Of a stretch of 64,000 bases of DNA, positions 14,785-23,735 are shown piece after piece. Numbering within the stretch: position 1 is the stretch's first letter; each line of letters starts with the position of its first letter. Source of the stretch: Halomonas urumqiensis (GTDB lineage Bacteria > Pseudomonadota > Gammaproteobacteria > Pseudomonadales > Halomonadaceae); NCBI RefSeq assembly GCF_003028575.1, contig NZ_PYUD01000003.1:372001-436000 (forward strand), in the 5' to 3' direction. The notes under the pieces are model-generated. The model ran no database searches. It saw only the letters and a program-made list of their open reading frames with translations, and was not told where the DNA came from. The translations under genes and the position numbers were made by a program.

Positions 14785-16887
14785 CTAGCCGCCGACACCT
14801 TCCCACTTGGACCAGTGCGGCGCTCGGTCAATCGACTCAGCATCCGCAGGCAGGGCGAAGAAGTAGCCCTGCCCCTGGTGGCAATCTAGTTGCAGCACGG
14901 CTTGCCTCTGCTCCTCGGTTTCGATCCCCTCGGCGAGAACGATGAATCCCAGGCTGGCGCCCATATCGGCCACTGCGCGGACGATGGCCTGGTCACGGGG
15001 ATCGTCCAGGATGCCATGTACGAAGCTGCGATCGATCTTCAGCTTGTTGATGGGAAGGTGCTTGAGATAGCTCAGCGACGAGTAGCCCGTCCCGAAATCA
15101 TCGACCGCCAGGGAGACCCCCATGCGCCGCATCTCGTGCAGTCTCTGGATGGTCGCCTGGTCCGAGTGCATCAGGGATGACTCCGTGATCTCCAGCTCCA
15201 GGTATCTGGCGGGCAGGTCGGCAGATTCGAGGATACGGCGAAGCTGCGTGACGAACCCCGGATTCGCCAGTTGGGGAGCCGCCACATTGACGGCGATGTA
15301 TCCGAACTCCAGGCCGTCATCCAGCCAGGCCCGCCCCTGCTGGCAGGCCTGCCGCAGCGCCCATTCGCCAAGCGGCAATATCAGGCCGGTGCGCTCCGCC
15401 AGGGGTACGAAAGTAGCCGGCGGGATATTGCCTTCCCAGGGATGCTGCCATCGTGCCAGGGCTTCCACCCCTGTCCACTTCCCAGTTTGCATGTTGACCT
15501 GGGGTTGGTAGTGGAGCATCAGCTGATCCTGCCTCAGGGCATCCCGCAGGTCGTTGCCAAGTCGCATCCGCAACATCGCCTGATCGGTGATGTCCTGATC
15601 GAAGAAGTGATAGCGAGAGCCATGGCGCTTGGCCTGGTACATGGCGGCATCGGCCTGCTGGATGAGCGCGTCGGCCTCTTCACTGTCATCTGGATAAATG
15701 CTGATGCCGATACTGGCCTGGGCATGCAGCTTCCAGTCGTCGAACTCTATCGGCGCCTCCATGGTCCGCAGCAATCGCTCCGCGGTCTGGACAGCGTCTT
15801 CCGGCATGACCAGGTCCCGGATCAGAATGATGAACTCATCGCCACCGAAACGTGCTGCCGCGTCTTCTCCACGAACGTGCTCGGTGAGCCGCCGCGCGAA
15901 CTCCTGGAGCACCCTGTCCCCCGTGGCATGGCCGAGACTGTCATTGATCGTCTTGAAGTCATTCAGGTCGAAGAACATCACGGCCAGGCGGGTGCCATGC
16001 CGCTGGCTATGAGACAGCGCCAGCCCGAGGCGTCGCCGGAAATGCGCCCGGTTCGACAGGCCGGTCAGTGCGTCGGTGTTGGCGATCTGCTCCAACATCC
16101 GCTGGATCGCCTTCTGCCGATCGATCCAGCTCACCAGCAGGCTGAGGCCCAGGATCAGGCTGGCGAAGCCGCCAATGGCCGCGGCCATGCCCTCCTGGGA
16201 CAGCAGCGAACCATGCGCGGCAGCCTGAGGGCTTTCATAAAAGCGGGAGGCGCCCATCGCGATATAGTGCATGCCGGCCACCGCAAAACCCATGAACACC
16301 CCGGCTATCAGCGTCATGCTTCTCTCCGAAAACGCCGGCAGGCGGCGCACGCGGAAGTGGAGGTAGAGTGCCGCCAGGGCCAGCAGAAAGGCCACCACGA
16401 TGGAGAGAACGAAGAAGGGAAAGTCATAGCGCAGCCCTTCCATGTGCATGGCTTCCATGCCGATGTAGTGCATGCTGCCAATGCCGACGGCCATCAGCAG
16501 TGCTCCCACGAGAAGCTGATGCGCCTTGAGGCTCGGGTGAGCCATGAAGTGCAGCGCCGTGCCGCTGCCTAGTATCGCCGGCACCAGGGACAGCGCCGTC
16601 AACCCCATGGTGTAACTCATGTACTCGCGCCCCTCCACGGAGAAGGCCAGCATGGCACTGAAGTGCATCGCCCATATGCCACAGCCCATGGCCACTGCGC
16701 CGCCGAGATGCCACCAGATCTTGCTCGTGGGCGTAGGCGAGGCGACCATGCGGTCCGCCAACATCAATGCCGTGAGTCCCGCAAAGCAGGCGATGGCAAT
16801 GGAAAGCGTGACCAGCACGGGATCGTAGGTGCCTTCCATCAACGGGCCAAGCGTTGGGTCGGAGTTATCGAAGCGCCAGAATTCCAT
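14785..16887 (-). CDS. MHYT-GGDEF-EAL c-di-GMP enzyme
   Basis: A 700-residue inner-membrane protein. Residues 1-260 hold about seven helices with MHYT repeats (MHFSAML, MHYIGMEAMHME, MHYIAMG), proposed to bind copper and sense diatomic gas. The GGDEF domain (about 275-435) keeps GGDEF near 347 and an RGED inhibitory site five residues before it, so it can be both active and feedback-regulated. The EAL domain (about 450-690) keeps VEALARW, ELEITESSLM, DDFGTGYSSL, KIDRSFV and AEGIET, so phosphodiesterase residues are also intact. The net activity cannot be read. The start is set by AGGAGT six bases upstream of ATG. Homologue of MucR/YkoW-type proteins. Confidence 0.95.
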   Translation of the reverse strand: MEFWRFDNSDPTLGPLMEGTYDPVLVTLSIAIACFAGLTALMLADRMVASPTPTSKIWWHLGGAVAMGCGIWAMHFSAMLAFSVEGREYMSYTMGLTALSLVPAILGSGTALHFMAHPSLKAHQLLVGALLMAVGIGSMHYIGMEAMHMEGLRYDFPFFVLSIVVAFLLALAALYLHFRVRRLPAFSERSMTLIAGVFMGFAVAGMHYIAMGASRFYESPQAAAHGSLLSQEGMAAAIGGFASLILGLSLLVSWIDRQKAIQRMLEQIANTDALTGLSNRAHFRRRLGLALSHSQRHGTRLAVMFFDLNDFKTINDSLGHATGDRVLQEFARRLTEHVRGEDAAARFGGDEFIILIRDLVMPEDAVQTAERLLRTMEAPIEFDDWKLHAQASIGISIYPDDSEEADALIQQADAAMYQAKRHGSRYHFFDQDITDQAMLRMRLGNDLRDALRQDQLMLHYQPQVNMQTGKWTGVEALARWQHPWEGNIPPATFVPLAERTGLILPLGEWALRQACQQGRAWLDDGLEFGYIAVNVAAPQLANPGFVTQLRRILESADLPARYLELEITESSLMHSDQATIQRLHEMRRMGVSLAVDDFGTGYSSLSYLKHLPINKLKIDRSFVHGILDDPRDQAIVRAVADMGASLGFIVLAEGIETEEQRQAVLQLDCHQGQGYFFALPADAESIDRAPHWSKWEGVGG

Positions 16888-17046
16888 CTTGACTCCTGAT
16901 CGGTCGCCTTGAACTTATCAACCGCGTAACAAATCCATGTTTCCCCGAACCGTCGTACCATGAAGCCGACTAAAGAGACTGTCGGCTTACCGTGCAGGAA
17001 CTTTGAGGAAGCGCTGCGTTAATGGCGCCAAAGCTGCCCTGCAACC
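16888..17046. other. Leader of the MHYT-GGDEF-EAL gene
   Basis: No open frame with protein-like composition is seen in this stretch. It should contain the promoter of the MHYT-GGDEF-EAL gene, but no convincing -35/-10 pair stands out. Confidence 0.3.
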
Positions 17047-17275
17047 AACGGCGGGATGAAATCTGACGTTCTTACCACCTCGGCCAATATCGCCGATGAC
17101 AGGCGCCCTGGCCCGGTATGGCGATGCCGGTTATCTCGGCATGTGGAAGTCTCTTGACGAGGAACAGAATGCCCCGGGCTTCCGGTGCTGCGTCGCTGCC
17201 AAGCGCGGCGCCATCACGAAGATGGAAGAGCGGATTATTATTGGTTCACAAGACACTTCCATGTCCCCTTTTCCC
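17047..17275 (+). pseudogene. IS5-family transposase fragment
   Basis: One frame reads NGGMKSDVLTTSANIADDR, like the IS5 segment preceding the second catalytic Asp (TPANVHD type). After a frameshift another frame reads YGDAGYLGMWKSLDEEQ and FRCCVAAKRGAITKM, the DAGY block and following strand of IS5 transposases. Only about 70 codons remain, without ends, so this is a decayed insertion sequence. Confidence 0.6.
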
Positions 17276-17280
17276 TGACT

Positions 17281-17327
17281 GTTCAGCCTTTATTCACTGT
17301 GCGGAACATGGTGAATAAAGGCTGAAC
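17281..17327. repeat. Perfect 17-bp inverted repeat
   Basis: GTTCAGCCTTTATTCAC and its exact complement GTGAATAAAGGCTGAAC are separated by 13 bases. It directly follows the transposase remnant. There is no T-run, so it is not a classic terminator; it may be paired ends of an excised element, a palindromic mobile sequence or a strong RNA hairpin. Confidence 0.7.
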
Positions 17328-17546
17328 ATTGGAACGTGCGTGCTAGTTCAACAAGCGTTATGCCGCACGCACGCAGAGCCCCCTTGGGCACTGAAATACC
17401 GAAAACTCGAGTATGGCGTGGCCACATGACACCCACCATCGCGCCTGCTGGGTCAACTCTAGCAATGGCTACCGCTACCCATAGCCAATAGAGGCACGAG
17501 TGCAACGTCATGCAGGGCTGAGTTGAGGCCGTAGGCTTCAAGGAAG

Positions 17547-17617
17547 TCCCTTGCGTATGGTTTGTGTCGTTATTGTTATCAGGCTATAGCCTAGCACCGA
17601 AGCGTAGTTTGCCCCAT
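17547..17617. repeat. 71-bp duplicated element, copy B
   Basis: Gap-free match to 14597-17667's counterpart at 14597-14667. The centre is the palindrome AGGCTATAGCCT. It separates the IS5 remnant from the AraC remnant. No DUF427-like gene follows it here, so the element is repeated independently of that gene. Confidence 0.75.
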
Positions 17618-17712
17618 GCAGCGGATCAACGCAGGGGTGGTTCAGCGCTGCCTTCAAGCGGGTACGCGGAGTCAGCCCAACCCAGTATCGGGCCGAGGCG
17701 CTGGCGTCCTGA
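17616..17712 (+). pseudogene. AraC-family regulator, C-terminal fragment
   Basis: The frame ending in TGA at 17710 reads GWFSAAFKRVRGVSPTQYRA, the second helix-turn-helix of AraC/XylS regulators (F...FKR..G.SP..YR). The upstream part is missing because the sequence switches to the 71-bp repeat. Only about 24 conserved codons survive. Confidence 0.65.
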
Positions 17713-17752
17713 GTCCGGTGGCGGTTACTGGAAAGCTTGATAATGAACCGCT

Positions 17753-18040
17753 TCAGGCCGCAACCAGTTTCTTCACGTTGAGCTCTTTGCGATGCTGCTC
17801 GGCATGCCAGAGCTCATACTGAGACTGCTGGTTCAGCCAGCTTTCTGCTGAGGTATCAAAGGCGATAGAAAGCCTGATAGCCATTTCGGGGCTTATACCG
17901 GCCTTGCCGTTCAACACGGCACTCAGAGTCTTGCGGCTAACGCCCAGTGCTTCTGCGGCTGCCGTGACAGAGAGACCAAGGGGCTCAATGCAAAGCTCTC
18001 TCAATACTTCACCGGGGTGGGGAGGGTTGTGCATCAACAT
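17753..18040 (-). CDS. higA: HigA-type antitoxin
   Basis: A 95-residue XRE-family protein. [13 protein letters not shown] is the HigA N-terminal signature, followed by the helix-turn-helix ([20 protein letters not shown]) and the [20 protein letters not shown] block. It binds and neutralises the HigB mRNA interferase and normally represses the operon. The ATG is chosen because TGAGGT lies eight bases upstream; an ATG nine codons earlier would overlap the toxin stop. It follows the toxin gene by ten bases in the reversed (toxin-first) order typical of higBA. Confidence 0.93.
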   Translation of the reverse strand: MLMHNPPHPGEVLRELCIEPLGLSVTAAAEALGVSRKTLSAVLNGKAGISPEMAIRLSIAFDTSAESWLNQQSQYELWHAEQHRKELNVKKLVAA

Positions 18041-18050
18041 TGGTGGTACC

Positions 18051-18329
18051 TCAGTGATAATCTTCATAGTTCACTATCTCGGCATCTCCGTCCTCGAACC
18101 GGAACGTCACTCGCCAGTTACCACTGACTGTCACTGACCAGATACCGGTGCGATTTCCCGAGAGTTCGTGAAGCCGAAGGCCAGGTAAGTCCATATCTTT
18201 GGCATCTGACGCTGCATTCAATCTACCGAGAATAAGCCGAAGCCTCTTTGCATGAGCGGCCTGAATCCCGGCGGTGCTGCCAGACTTGAAAAATTTGGCC
18301 AAGCCCTTGTGTTTGAAGCTTCTAATCAT
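18051..18329 (-). CDS. higB: HigB-type toxin (RelE superfamily mRNA interferase)
   Basis: A 92-residue protein. It starts [14 protein letters not shown] and has the [12 protein letters not shown] helix, [18 protein letters not shown] and the core [21 protein letters not shown], the standard HigB/RelE-like layout with basic residues for ribosome-dependent mRNA cleavage. Length is normal and no residue is evidently missing, so the pair looks intact. It is insulated upstream by a minus-strand terminator-like hairpin. Confidence 0.93.
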   Translation of the reverse strand: MIRSFKHKGLAKFFKSGSTAGIQAAHAKRLRLILGRLNAASDAKDMDLPGLRLHELSGNRTGIWSVTVSGNWRVTFRFEDGDAEIVNYEDYH

Positions 18330-18362
18330 TCCTTGAATGTACCCTGTAACGTATCAGGTGTC

Positions 18363-18399
18363 AAAAAAAGAAAACGGCCCAACCCGGGCCCGCCGGGTT
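18363..18399 (-). terminator. Minus-strand intrinsic terminator upstream of higBA
   Basis: On the minus strand AACCCG and CGGGTT enclose a seven-base loop; GGGCCG and a T-rich run (TTTTC then TTTTTTT) follow. It faces the higB promoter region and no minus-strand gene now lies upstream of it, so it may be the tail of a gene lost by rearrangement. Confidence 0.5.
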
Positions 18400-18406
18400 A
18401 GACCGA

Positions 18407-18432
18407 GAATCCGGGGACAGACCCTCATTTCT
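18407..18432 (+). repeat. GGGGACAGACCC repeat, copy e
   Basis: Reads GAATCCGGGGACAGACCCTC then ATTTCT. With copy f it brackets the dioxygenase gene in direct orientation. Confidence 0.75.
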
Positions 18433-18614
18433 ACACCCTTCGCCAGGCACAGGCTGACCCGCGTTTGGAAAACAGGATTGTCTCTGTCAGCATGATCCAC
18501 ACATACATCCTGTGCTCGGATGACGGCGACGCCCTTTGGGCACATGCTGCCTCATTGGCGCTCTTGGCGGCGTTTTCATCCTTCTTGCAGCAAGCAAAAC
18601 GACAGGAGGCCCGC

Positions 18615-19631
18615 ATGAAGACCCGCCCATCGACGCTACCGCCCCTGGACCCTTCCCGCGTTGCCACGATCGAAGCCTTCGGTGGAACCATCACTTCGCT
18701 GGATCCCCTGGGTGCGCAGGTACAGGGCATCGATTTATCATCCAGTGACGCGCCGCCACCCGAGGTTCTCGAAGCACTGGAACGCGAGATGGCGAACCGC
18801 GGGTTTCTTGTTTTCAAGAACGAAAAGCCATTGGATGCCGACAGTTTTCTCCGCGCCAGCTGTTGGTGGGGCGGCAAGGAGCTGCACAGCACTCATGGCG
18901 TCCACCCGGCGACACCTGGTGGCAACCAACATATCTTCCGTCTTTCCAACGATAAACGTCACGGGATCCCAGGTGTGGGGCCGCAATGGCACAATGATGG
19001 CAGTTTCAATGCAGACACCTTCTCGCACTCGGGTTACCACATCATCCGGCCGGCGGAAAAAGGCGGAGGGACTTACTTCGCCCATCAAGGTGCCGCTTAT
19101 GACGCTCTCCCGGAGGGCCGAAAGGAGTACTGGAGCCGTCTCTCCTCGGTGAACTCATCATCAGGCGTCGTTCACCCCGTGGTACATGAGCATCCCATAT
19201 CTAAGCGCAAGTGCATTTGGTTGCATCTGGGCATGACAGGGGCGGTGATTGAAAAACTGCCCGATGAAGATGCCTTTCGCCTGCTGAATGCTGACGAAAT
19301 GCAGCAGCTTTGTCATGAATACAACGACATCCTGAATGCCGGCCTGGAGAACGGATACACCACCGTCTACGAGTATCAAGAGAACGATTGCGTATTCATC
19401 GACAATCTCGCCGTTGCGCATCGGGCTGCCCCCGAGGCCCATTTGCCCGTCGAGGAGCAGGGCTTGCGGATCATGCACCGCAGCACGGTGCGCGGCGTGC
19501 AAGACCTTGCGCCGGGGTTCGGGCTGCCACAACACGTCGATATTTTTGGGCCCAACCCGTTAGGTGAAGGCGTCTGGCAAGCCGGCGGTGTCGGTTTCCG
19601 GTGGGAAGATGACATTCCGATGCAGAATTGA
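18615..19631 (+). CDS. TauD/TfdA-family Fe(II)/2-oxoglutarate dioxygenase
   Basis: A 338-residue oxygenase using Fe(II), O2 and 2-oxoglutarate. The metal motif is WHNDGSF (H-x-D), with a distal His in NLAVAHRAAPEAH. A 2-oxoglutarate-binding Arg may be in GLRIMHRSTVRG. It lies closer to SyrP/clavaminate-synthase-like members than to taurine dioxygenase itself, and the substrate is unknown. The ATG is fixed by AGGAGG six bases upstream; the longer open frame is not conserved sequence. It stands alone between two copies of the GGGGACAGACCC repeat, so it may be a transferred gene. Confidence 0.88.
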   Translation: MKTRPSTLPPLDPSRVATIEAFGGTITSLDPLGAQVQGIDLSSSDAPPPEVLEALEREMANRGFLVFKNEKPLDADSFLRASCWWGGKELHSTHGVHPATPGGNQHIFRLSNDKRHGIPGVGPQWHNDGSFNADTFSHSGYHIIRPAEKGGGTYFAHQGAAYDALPEGRKEYWSRLSSVNSSSGVVHPVVHEHPISKRKCIWLHLGMTGAVIEKLPDEDAFRLLNADEMQQLCHEYNDILNAGLENGYTTVYEYQENDCVFIDNLAVAHRAAPEAHLPVEEQGLRIMHRSTVRGVQDLAPGFGLPQHVDIFGPNPLGEGVWQAGGVGFRWEDDIPMQN

Positions 19632-19693
19632 GGAAATCGGGGAGGAAATCGGGGACAGACCCGAGGAAATCGGGGACAGACCCTCATTTCTCG
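19632..19693 (+). repeat. GGGGACAGACCC repeat, copy f (tandem)
   Basis: Three overlapping units of GAGGAAATCGGGGACAGACC occur in tandem, the first shortened, directly after the dioxygenase stop. The last unit ends with the standard CTCATTTCTC. Confidence 0.85.
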
Positions 19694-19725
19694 CTGGATC
19701 AACGCAATGCCAGGGCCCGCCTGAC

Positions 19726-21768
19726 TTAGATCTGGCTGGACGATGACACTTCGTTGTCACTGACAACGCGATTGCGACCGGCTTTCTTGGCACGGTAGCT
19801 GGCGGCATCAGCCCGGGCGAGGATGTCATCGATGGCGTGGTCGCCCGGCTGAAAGTGGCTGATGCCGATGCTGGCCGTGACGGACCAGCGCTGCCCCTCT
19901 TGATCAACATGGCGGGAGGCGATTCGTTCGCGCAGCACGTTGGCAAGGGTCAGCGCCTGCTCGGGGCTGCAACCATTCAGCAGTACAGTGAACTCGTCTC
20001 CGCCTGGGCGCGCGGCGTGATCGCTGCTGCGTACCAGCGTACGAACCGTATCCGCGATCTGCTGCAGCATGCGGTCCCCTAAGGCGTGCCCACCCTGGTC
20101 GTTGATCGGCTTGAAGTGGTCCAGATCAAACAGCAGTACGGCCGTGCGGGTGCCAACCTTCTGCCATTCGACCAGTGCTTCCTCCAGGCGGCGTGTCAAA
20201 CCGCGCCTGTTGAGCAGACCGGTGAGCGGGTCGTGCTCGGCCTCCCAGCGGCGCATGGCATCATCGTGACGGTGCTGTGTGATGTCGCGCACCGCGCCGA
20301 CGATGCCGATGAACTCGCCATCGACATGAATCGCGCCCGCCTGAACATCCAGCCAACGCTGCTGGCCTTCAGGGCCCTGGAAACGGAACTGCCGCACGAA
20401 ATCACCACGCTGAGCATGGCTGTGCTGCCAGGCCTCTAAAACAGCGGGACGATCCTCAGGGTGGATCCTGTCAGTCCAGGTATCGAGGCTATGTGGCCCT
20501 GTGATGTCCAGCACCTTGCTCAGGGCGTCATTGACGAAACTCAGGTGTCCAAGATCATCCGTGACGAACATGCCCTGAGGTGATGCCGCCAAGGTGCCAC
20601 GCAACAGAGCCTCACGCTCCGTCAGATCACGCAGGTAGGCCCGCCGGTCTTCCTCGGCTTCGTTGATGACATCGATGACCCGACGCAGCTCGGGCATGCG
20701 AGTAGGGATCTCGATCAGATGACGCTGGTGGCCTTGCAGTTCATGCACCTGCTCGGCCAGCCGGGTGAGCGGGCGCAACGCCAGCCAGATCAGCGCACCG
20801 ACCACCGGCAAGACCAGCCCCAGCCCCCACCAGGCAAGATAGGTGATTCTCTGCATGCCGGCGACAAGCGGCGCCTCGGCCTGCGCCTGGGGAAGGTGCA
20901 CACCGACGATCCAATCGGCCAGCCAGATCTGGCGGTACGCGACCAGCACCCGCTCCCCGGAGGCGGTGGTCTCCACCGTCTCGCCCTGCCAGCCATACAG
21001 CGCCCGTTCGAGCTCCGGCGCGAAGTCGTCGCTGACCTCGATGCTGGCCTGCCGCTGATTAGGGTGATAGAGACGTTGGCCTGCCGCGGTGGTAATGGTG
21101 ACGTATCCGTTCTCTCCCAGGCGCAGGCGATTGAAGCCCTTGAAGAGTCGGCTTTCATTGATATTGACCAGCCCACCCAGGAAGCCGGTGTAACGCCCCG
21201 AGGCATCATGCAGCGGTACCAGCATCATCACCAGGGGCTCGCCGCTGATACGACCAATGAAAGGCTCGCTGACATGAGGGTGCTGGAAGGCGTGCATGAA
21301 GTGCGCATAATCGCGGTCGGCGACGGTGGCCCCCACGCGCTCGCCTGCGGCCGGCCATGCATCCACGACCCGGCTGTCGCGATCGAACATTACCAAGCCT
21401 TCGAAAAGCGGTTCCAGAGCGTTGGCATGTGCCGCCGCGAGAGAACCGGTGGTGGGCTCGGGGGTCGTCTGGGCGAGACGCTCCAGCGCCTGTAGTCGCT
21501 CGCTGACCTGATCAGTGATGGCGTTATGGATCAGCTCGGATTCATAGCGCAGGTGCTGGCGATTTGTCTCATCGACCAGTATGTAGCCCGCCTGCCAGCC
21601 AAGCGTCAGCAGGGTCACGCACAGCACGCCCCACAGCGCTGCGGCACCAAGCAGTAAGCGTCCACGCAGGGTGACCAGTGGGAATGAGAGCGGGCGGCTC
21701 AGTAGACCAAGGAATCGGGAGCCTAGTCCTAGTTCTCCCACTTTTGAATGGGTCGTCATGATGAACAT
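19726..21768 (-). CDS. Membrane sensor diguanylate cyclase (dCache-PAS-GGDEF)
   Basis: A 680-residue c-di-GMP synthase. A first membrane helix near 30-55 is followed by a periplasmic double-Cache-type sensor (about 60-300), a second helix near 310-330, a HAMP-like linker (ALRPLTRLAEQVHEL), a PAS domain with PAC end (LRGTLAASPQGMFVTDDLG ... IVGAVRDITQ), and the GGDEF domain. The motif RPGGDEF is intact near residue 588, and RSSD five residues before it is a feedback inhibition site. Several ATGs are possible; the one chosen precedes the first conserved part with an AGG eight bases away. Its ligand is unknown. Confidence 0.92.
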   Translation of the reverse strand: MFIMTTHSKVGELGLGSRFLGLLSRPLSFPLVTLRGRLLLGAAALWGVLCVTLLTLGWQAGYILVDETNRQHLRYESELIHNAITDQVSERLQALERLAQTTPEPTTGSLAAAHANALEPLFEGLVMFDRDSRVVDAWPAAGERVGATVADRDYAHFMHAFQHPHVSEPFIGRISGEPLVMMLVPLHDASGRYTGFLGGLVNINESRLFKGFNRLRLGENGYVTITTAAGQRLYHPNQRQASIEVSDDFAPELERALYGWQGETVETTASGERVLVAYRQIWLADWIVGVHLPQAQAEAPLVAGMQRITYLAWWGLGLVLPVVGALIWLALRPLTRLAEQVHELQGHQRHLIEIPTRMPELRRVIDVINEAEEDRRAYLRDLTEREALLRGTLAASPQGMFVTDDLGHLSFVNDALSKVLDITGPHSLDTWTDRIHPEDRPAVLEAWQHSHAQRGDFVRQFRFQGPEGQQRWLDVQAGAIHVDGEFIGIVGAVRDITQHRHDDAMRRWEAEHDPLTGLLNRRGLTRRLEEALVEWQKVGTRTAVLLFDLDHFKPINDQGGHALGDRMLQQIADTVRTLVRSSDHAARPGGDEFTVLLNGCSPEQALTLANVLRERIASRHVDQEGQRWSVTASIGISHFQPGDHAIDDILARADAASYRAKKAGRNRVVSDNEVSSSSQI

Positions 21769-22129
21769 GCTGCCTGCAAGCGGCACCAGATGCCAGTGGA
21801 GGCCGCTCACACGAACGACCACTGTCAATCTGGCACAAACCTCTTTTCGCAACGCTGACCGTCATCAAGCGCCACCGGCAAGCATTACTGGGAGGTGTGT
21901 TGGATGACAATAAGCGCGATTGAAACGATTGCCATCGTGGCTGGTACCGATGGAGGGATGAACGCGGTGTCGCACACGGATTTTCCGGAGGCGTCAGTGG
22001 AATGGTGGCTGGCACGCGTAAGCCTACCCTGTGGGTAACGGTGGCCCACACCCGCTAGACCCGGCTGTTGCCGGAGCACGGGTGGCCGTTGATCTCCCAC
22101 TATTACACAAGGGCGAGGAGTGCCACGCC

Positions 22130-23440
22130 ATGTCCAACGTCAATTTTCAGCAGTCCATCGATCAAAGTGATCGTCTCGTGCCGGTCAACCTTCGTCAGAG
22201 TGGCGATCCCGGCATTCAGTTATTGATATCCAACCGGGTGCGCAAGTCGCCCTACTGGCACCTTTCCGTGGAGGCCGGCTGCTGGAAAGCCACCGTGTAT
22301 AACCGCATGTATCATCCGCGCGCCTATGTTAAGCCCGAGGATGGCGGAGCCATGGAGGAGTACCGCGCACTGGTCAATGACGTGACGCTGTGGAACGTGG
22401 CCGTCGAACGGCCGATCCGCGTCAAGGGCCCGGAGGCGGAGGCCTTCTGCAACTATGTATGCACACGCGACGTGACACGCGTGCCGACGATGATGGGGCG
22501 CTATGTGGTGCTCTGCGACGAGCAGGGCCGCGTGCTCAACGACCCGGTGATGCTGCGCCTGGCCGATGACGAGTTCTGGTTCACCATCAGCGATTCGGAC
22601 CTGGCCTACTGGTTCCGGGGGGTGAACCACGGCATGGGCTTCGATGTGGAGATCGACGAGATCGATGTCTGCCCGCTGCAGATACAGGGCCCCAAGTCCG
22701 AGGATCTGCTGGCCGACCTGGTCGGTGAGGCGGTGCGCGACGTGCCCTACTATGGCCTGATGCTCGGCCGGATCGAGGGCGTCGAGGTGCTGATTTCACA
22801 GACCGGATTTTCCGGTGAGAAAGGCTACGAGGTGTACGCCTTCAACTCGTCCCTGCATGCCGAGACGGTCTGGAACACCATTCGTGAGGTCGGCGAGAAG
22901 TACCGCCTGATGGTCATCGCGCCGGCTCACCATCGGCGCATCGCCGCCGGCATCCTTTCCTACGGCCAGGACCTGGATCACGAGACCAACCCCTTCCAGT
23001 GCTACCTGGGCCACATGGTGCCCAAGGCCAAGCAGGCGGACTATATCGGCAAGGCGGCGCTGGAACGCACCCGGGAGCTCGTCAATGCCGGCCAGCCGCC
23101 CTTCAGCCACCAGTTGGTGGGCCTGAAGCTGGGTGGCAAGCCCATCGAGGACTATGCGCCTGACTTCTGGCTGGTGGGCGCCGATGCCGGTAGCGAACCG
23201 TGCGGTTGGATCACCTCGCCCTGGTACTCGCCGGAGCTCGGCACCAACATCGCCATGGCCTATGTGCCCGTCGCATCGGCCGAGATCGGCACCGAACTGG
23301 TCGCCTGGCTACCCGACGAGTTTCTCGACATTCCGGGGCAACCCGTCGCCGCCACGGTCAGCCAGATGCCGTTCCGCGAATCGGTCCACCAAAGCTCGCG
23401 GGAACGTGCCAAGGCCGCCGGTCGCGATTACGCCTATTGA
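22130..23440 (+). CDS. GcvT-family methyltransferase, DmdA-like
   Basis: A 436-residue folate-dependent enzyme of the GcvT/aminomethyltransferase fold. The pattern is closest in memory to dimethylsulfoniopropionate demethylase DmdA: VNDVTLWNVAVERPIRVKGP, ISDSDLAYWFRGV, VCPLQIQGPKSEDL, SQTGFSGEKGYEVY and GILSYGQDLDHETNPF. That enzyme moves a methyl group from DMSP to tetrahydrofolate, giving methylmercaptopropionate. Marine and halophilic bacteria meet DMSP and betaines, so a demethylase is plausible, but related GcvT-like proteins act on other methylated substrates and no dmdBCD genes are adjacent. The start is chosen at the ATG with GAGGAG about ten bases upstream. Confidence 0.8.
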   Translation: MSNVNFQQSIDQSDRLVPVNLRQSGDPGIQLLISNRVRKSPYWHLSVEAGCWKATVYNRMYHPRAYVKPEDGGAMEEYRALVNDVTLWNVAVERPIRVKGPEAEAFCNYVCTRDVTRVPTMMGRYVVLCDEQGRVLNDPVMLRLADDEFWFTISDSDLAYWFRGVNHGMGFDVEIDEIDVCPLQIQGPKSEDLLADLVGEAVRDVPYYGLMLGRIEGVEVLISQTGFSGEKGYEVYAFNSSLHAETVWNTIREVGEKYRLMVIAPAHHRRIAAGILSYGQDLDHETNPFQCYLGHMVPKAKQADYIGKAALERTRELVNAGQPPFSHQLVGLKLGGKPIEDYAPDFWLVGADAGSEPCGWITSPWYSPELGTNIAMAYVPVASAEIGTELVAWLPDEFLDIPGQPVAATVSQMPFRESVHQSSRERAKAAGRDYAY

Positions 23441-23735
23441 GGTACGAGCCTGACGCCACCGAAGCATCTCGAGACCGCAATACCCTGGCAATCCCTGCCT
23501 GATAACCCTTGCCTGATAATCCCTGATAGCCAGCGGCCACCTGTCACAATGACACGGTGGCCGCTTTTCCTTGGTCACAGCGATATGTTGGTGTACGCAG
23601 GATTGCGCCGAGCAGATCCGATTATGGCGTTGGCGGCACGCGTTTGACTTTTTCCGAGCGTATCGTTAGCGTCAAAATGATTTTCCTTATAACAAAAAGT
23701 CGCATTACACTGCGGCAAACTCAGGAGAAACAATA

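Noticed and set aside
15271..16572. A 433-codon plus-strand frame over the MHYT-GGDEF-EAL gene
   Set aside because: It is antisense to an intact multi-domain gene and its translation has no recognisable motif.
17290..17541. An 83-codon minus-strand frame
   Set aside because: It runs through the 17-bp inverted repeat next to IS debris, and its sequence resembles no protein I know.
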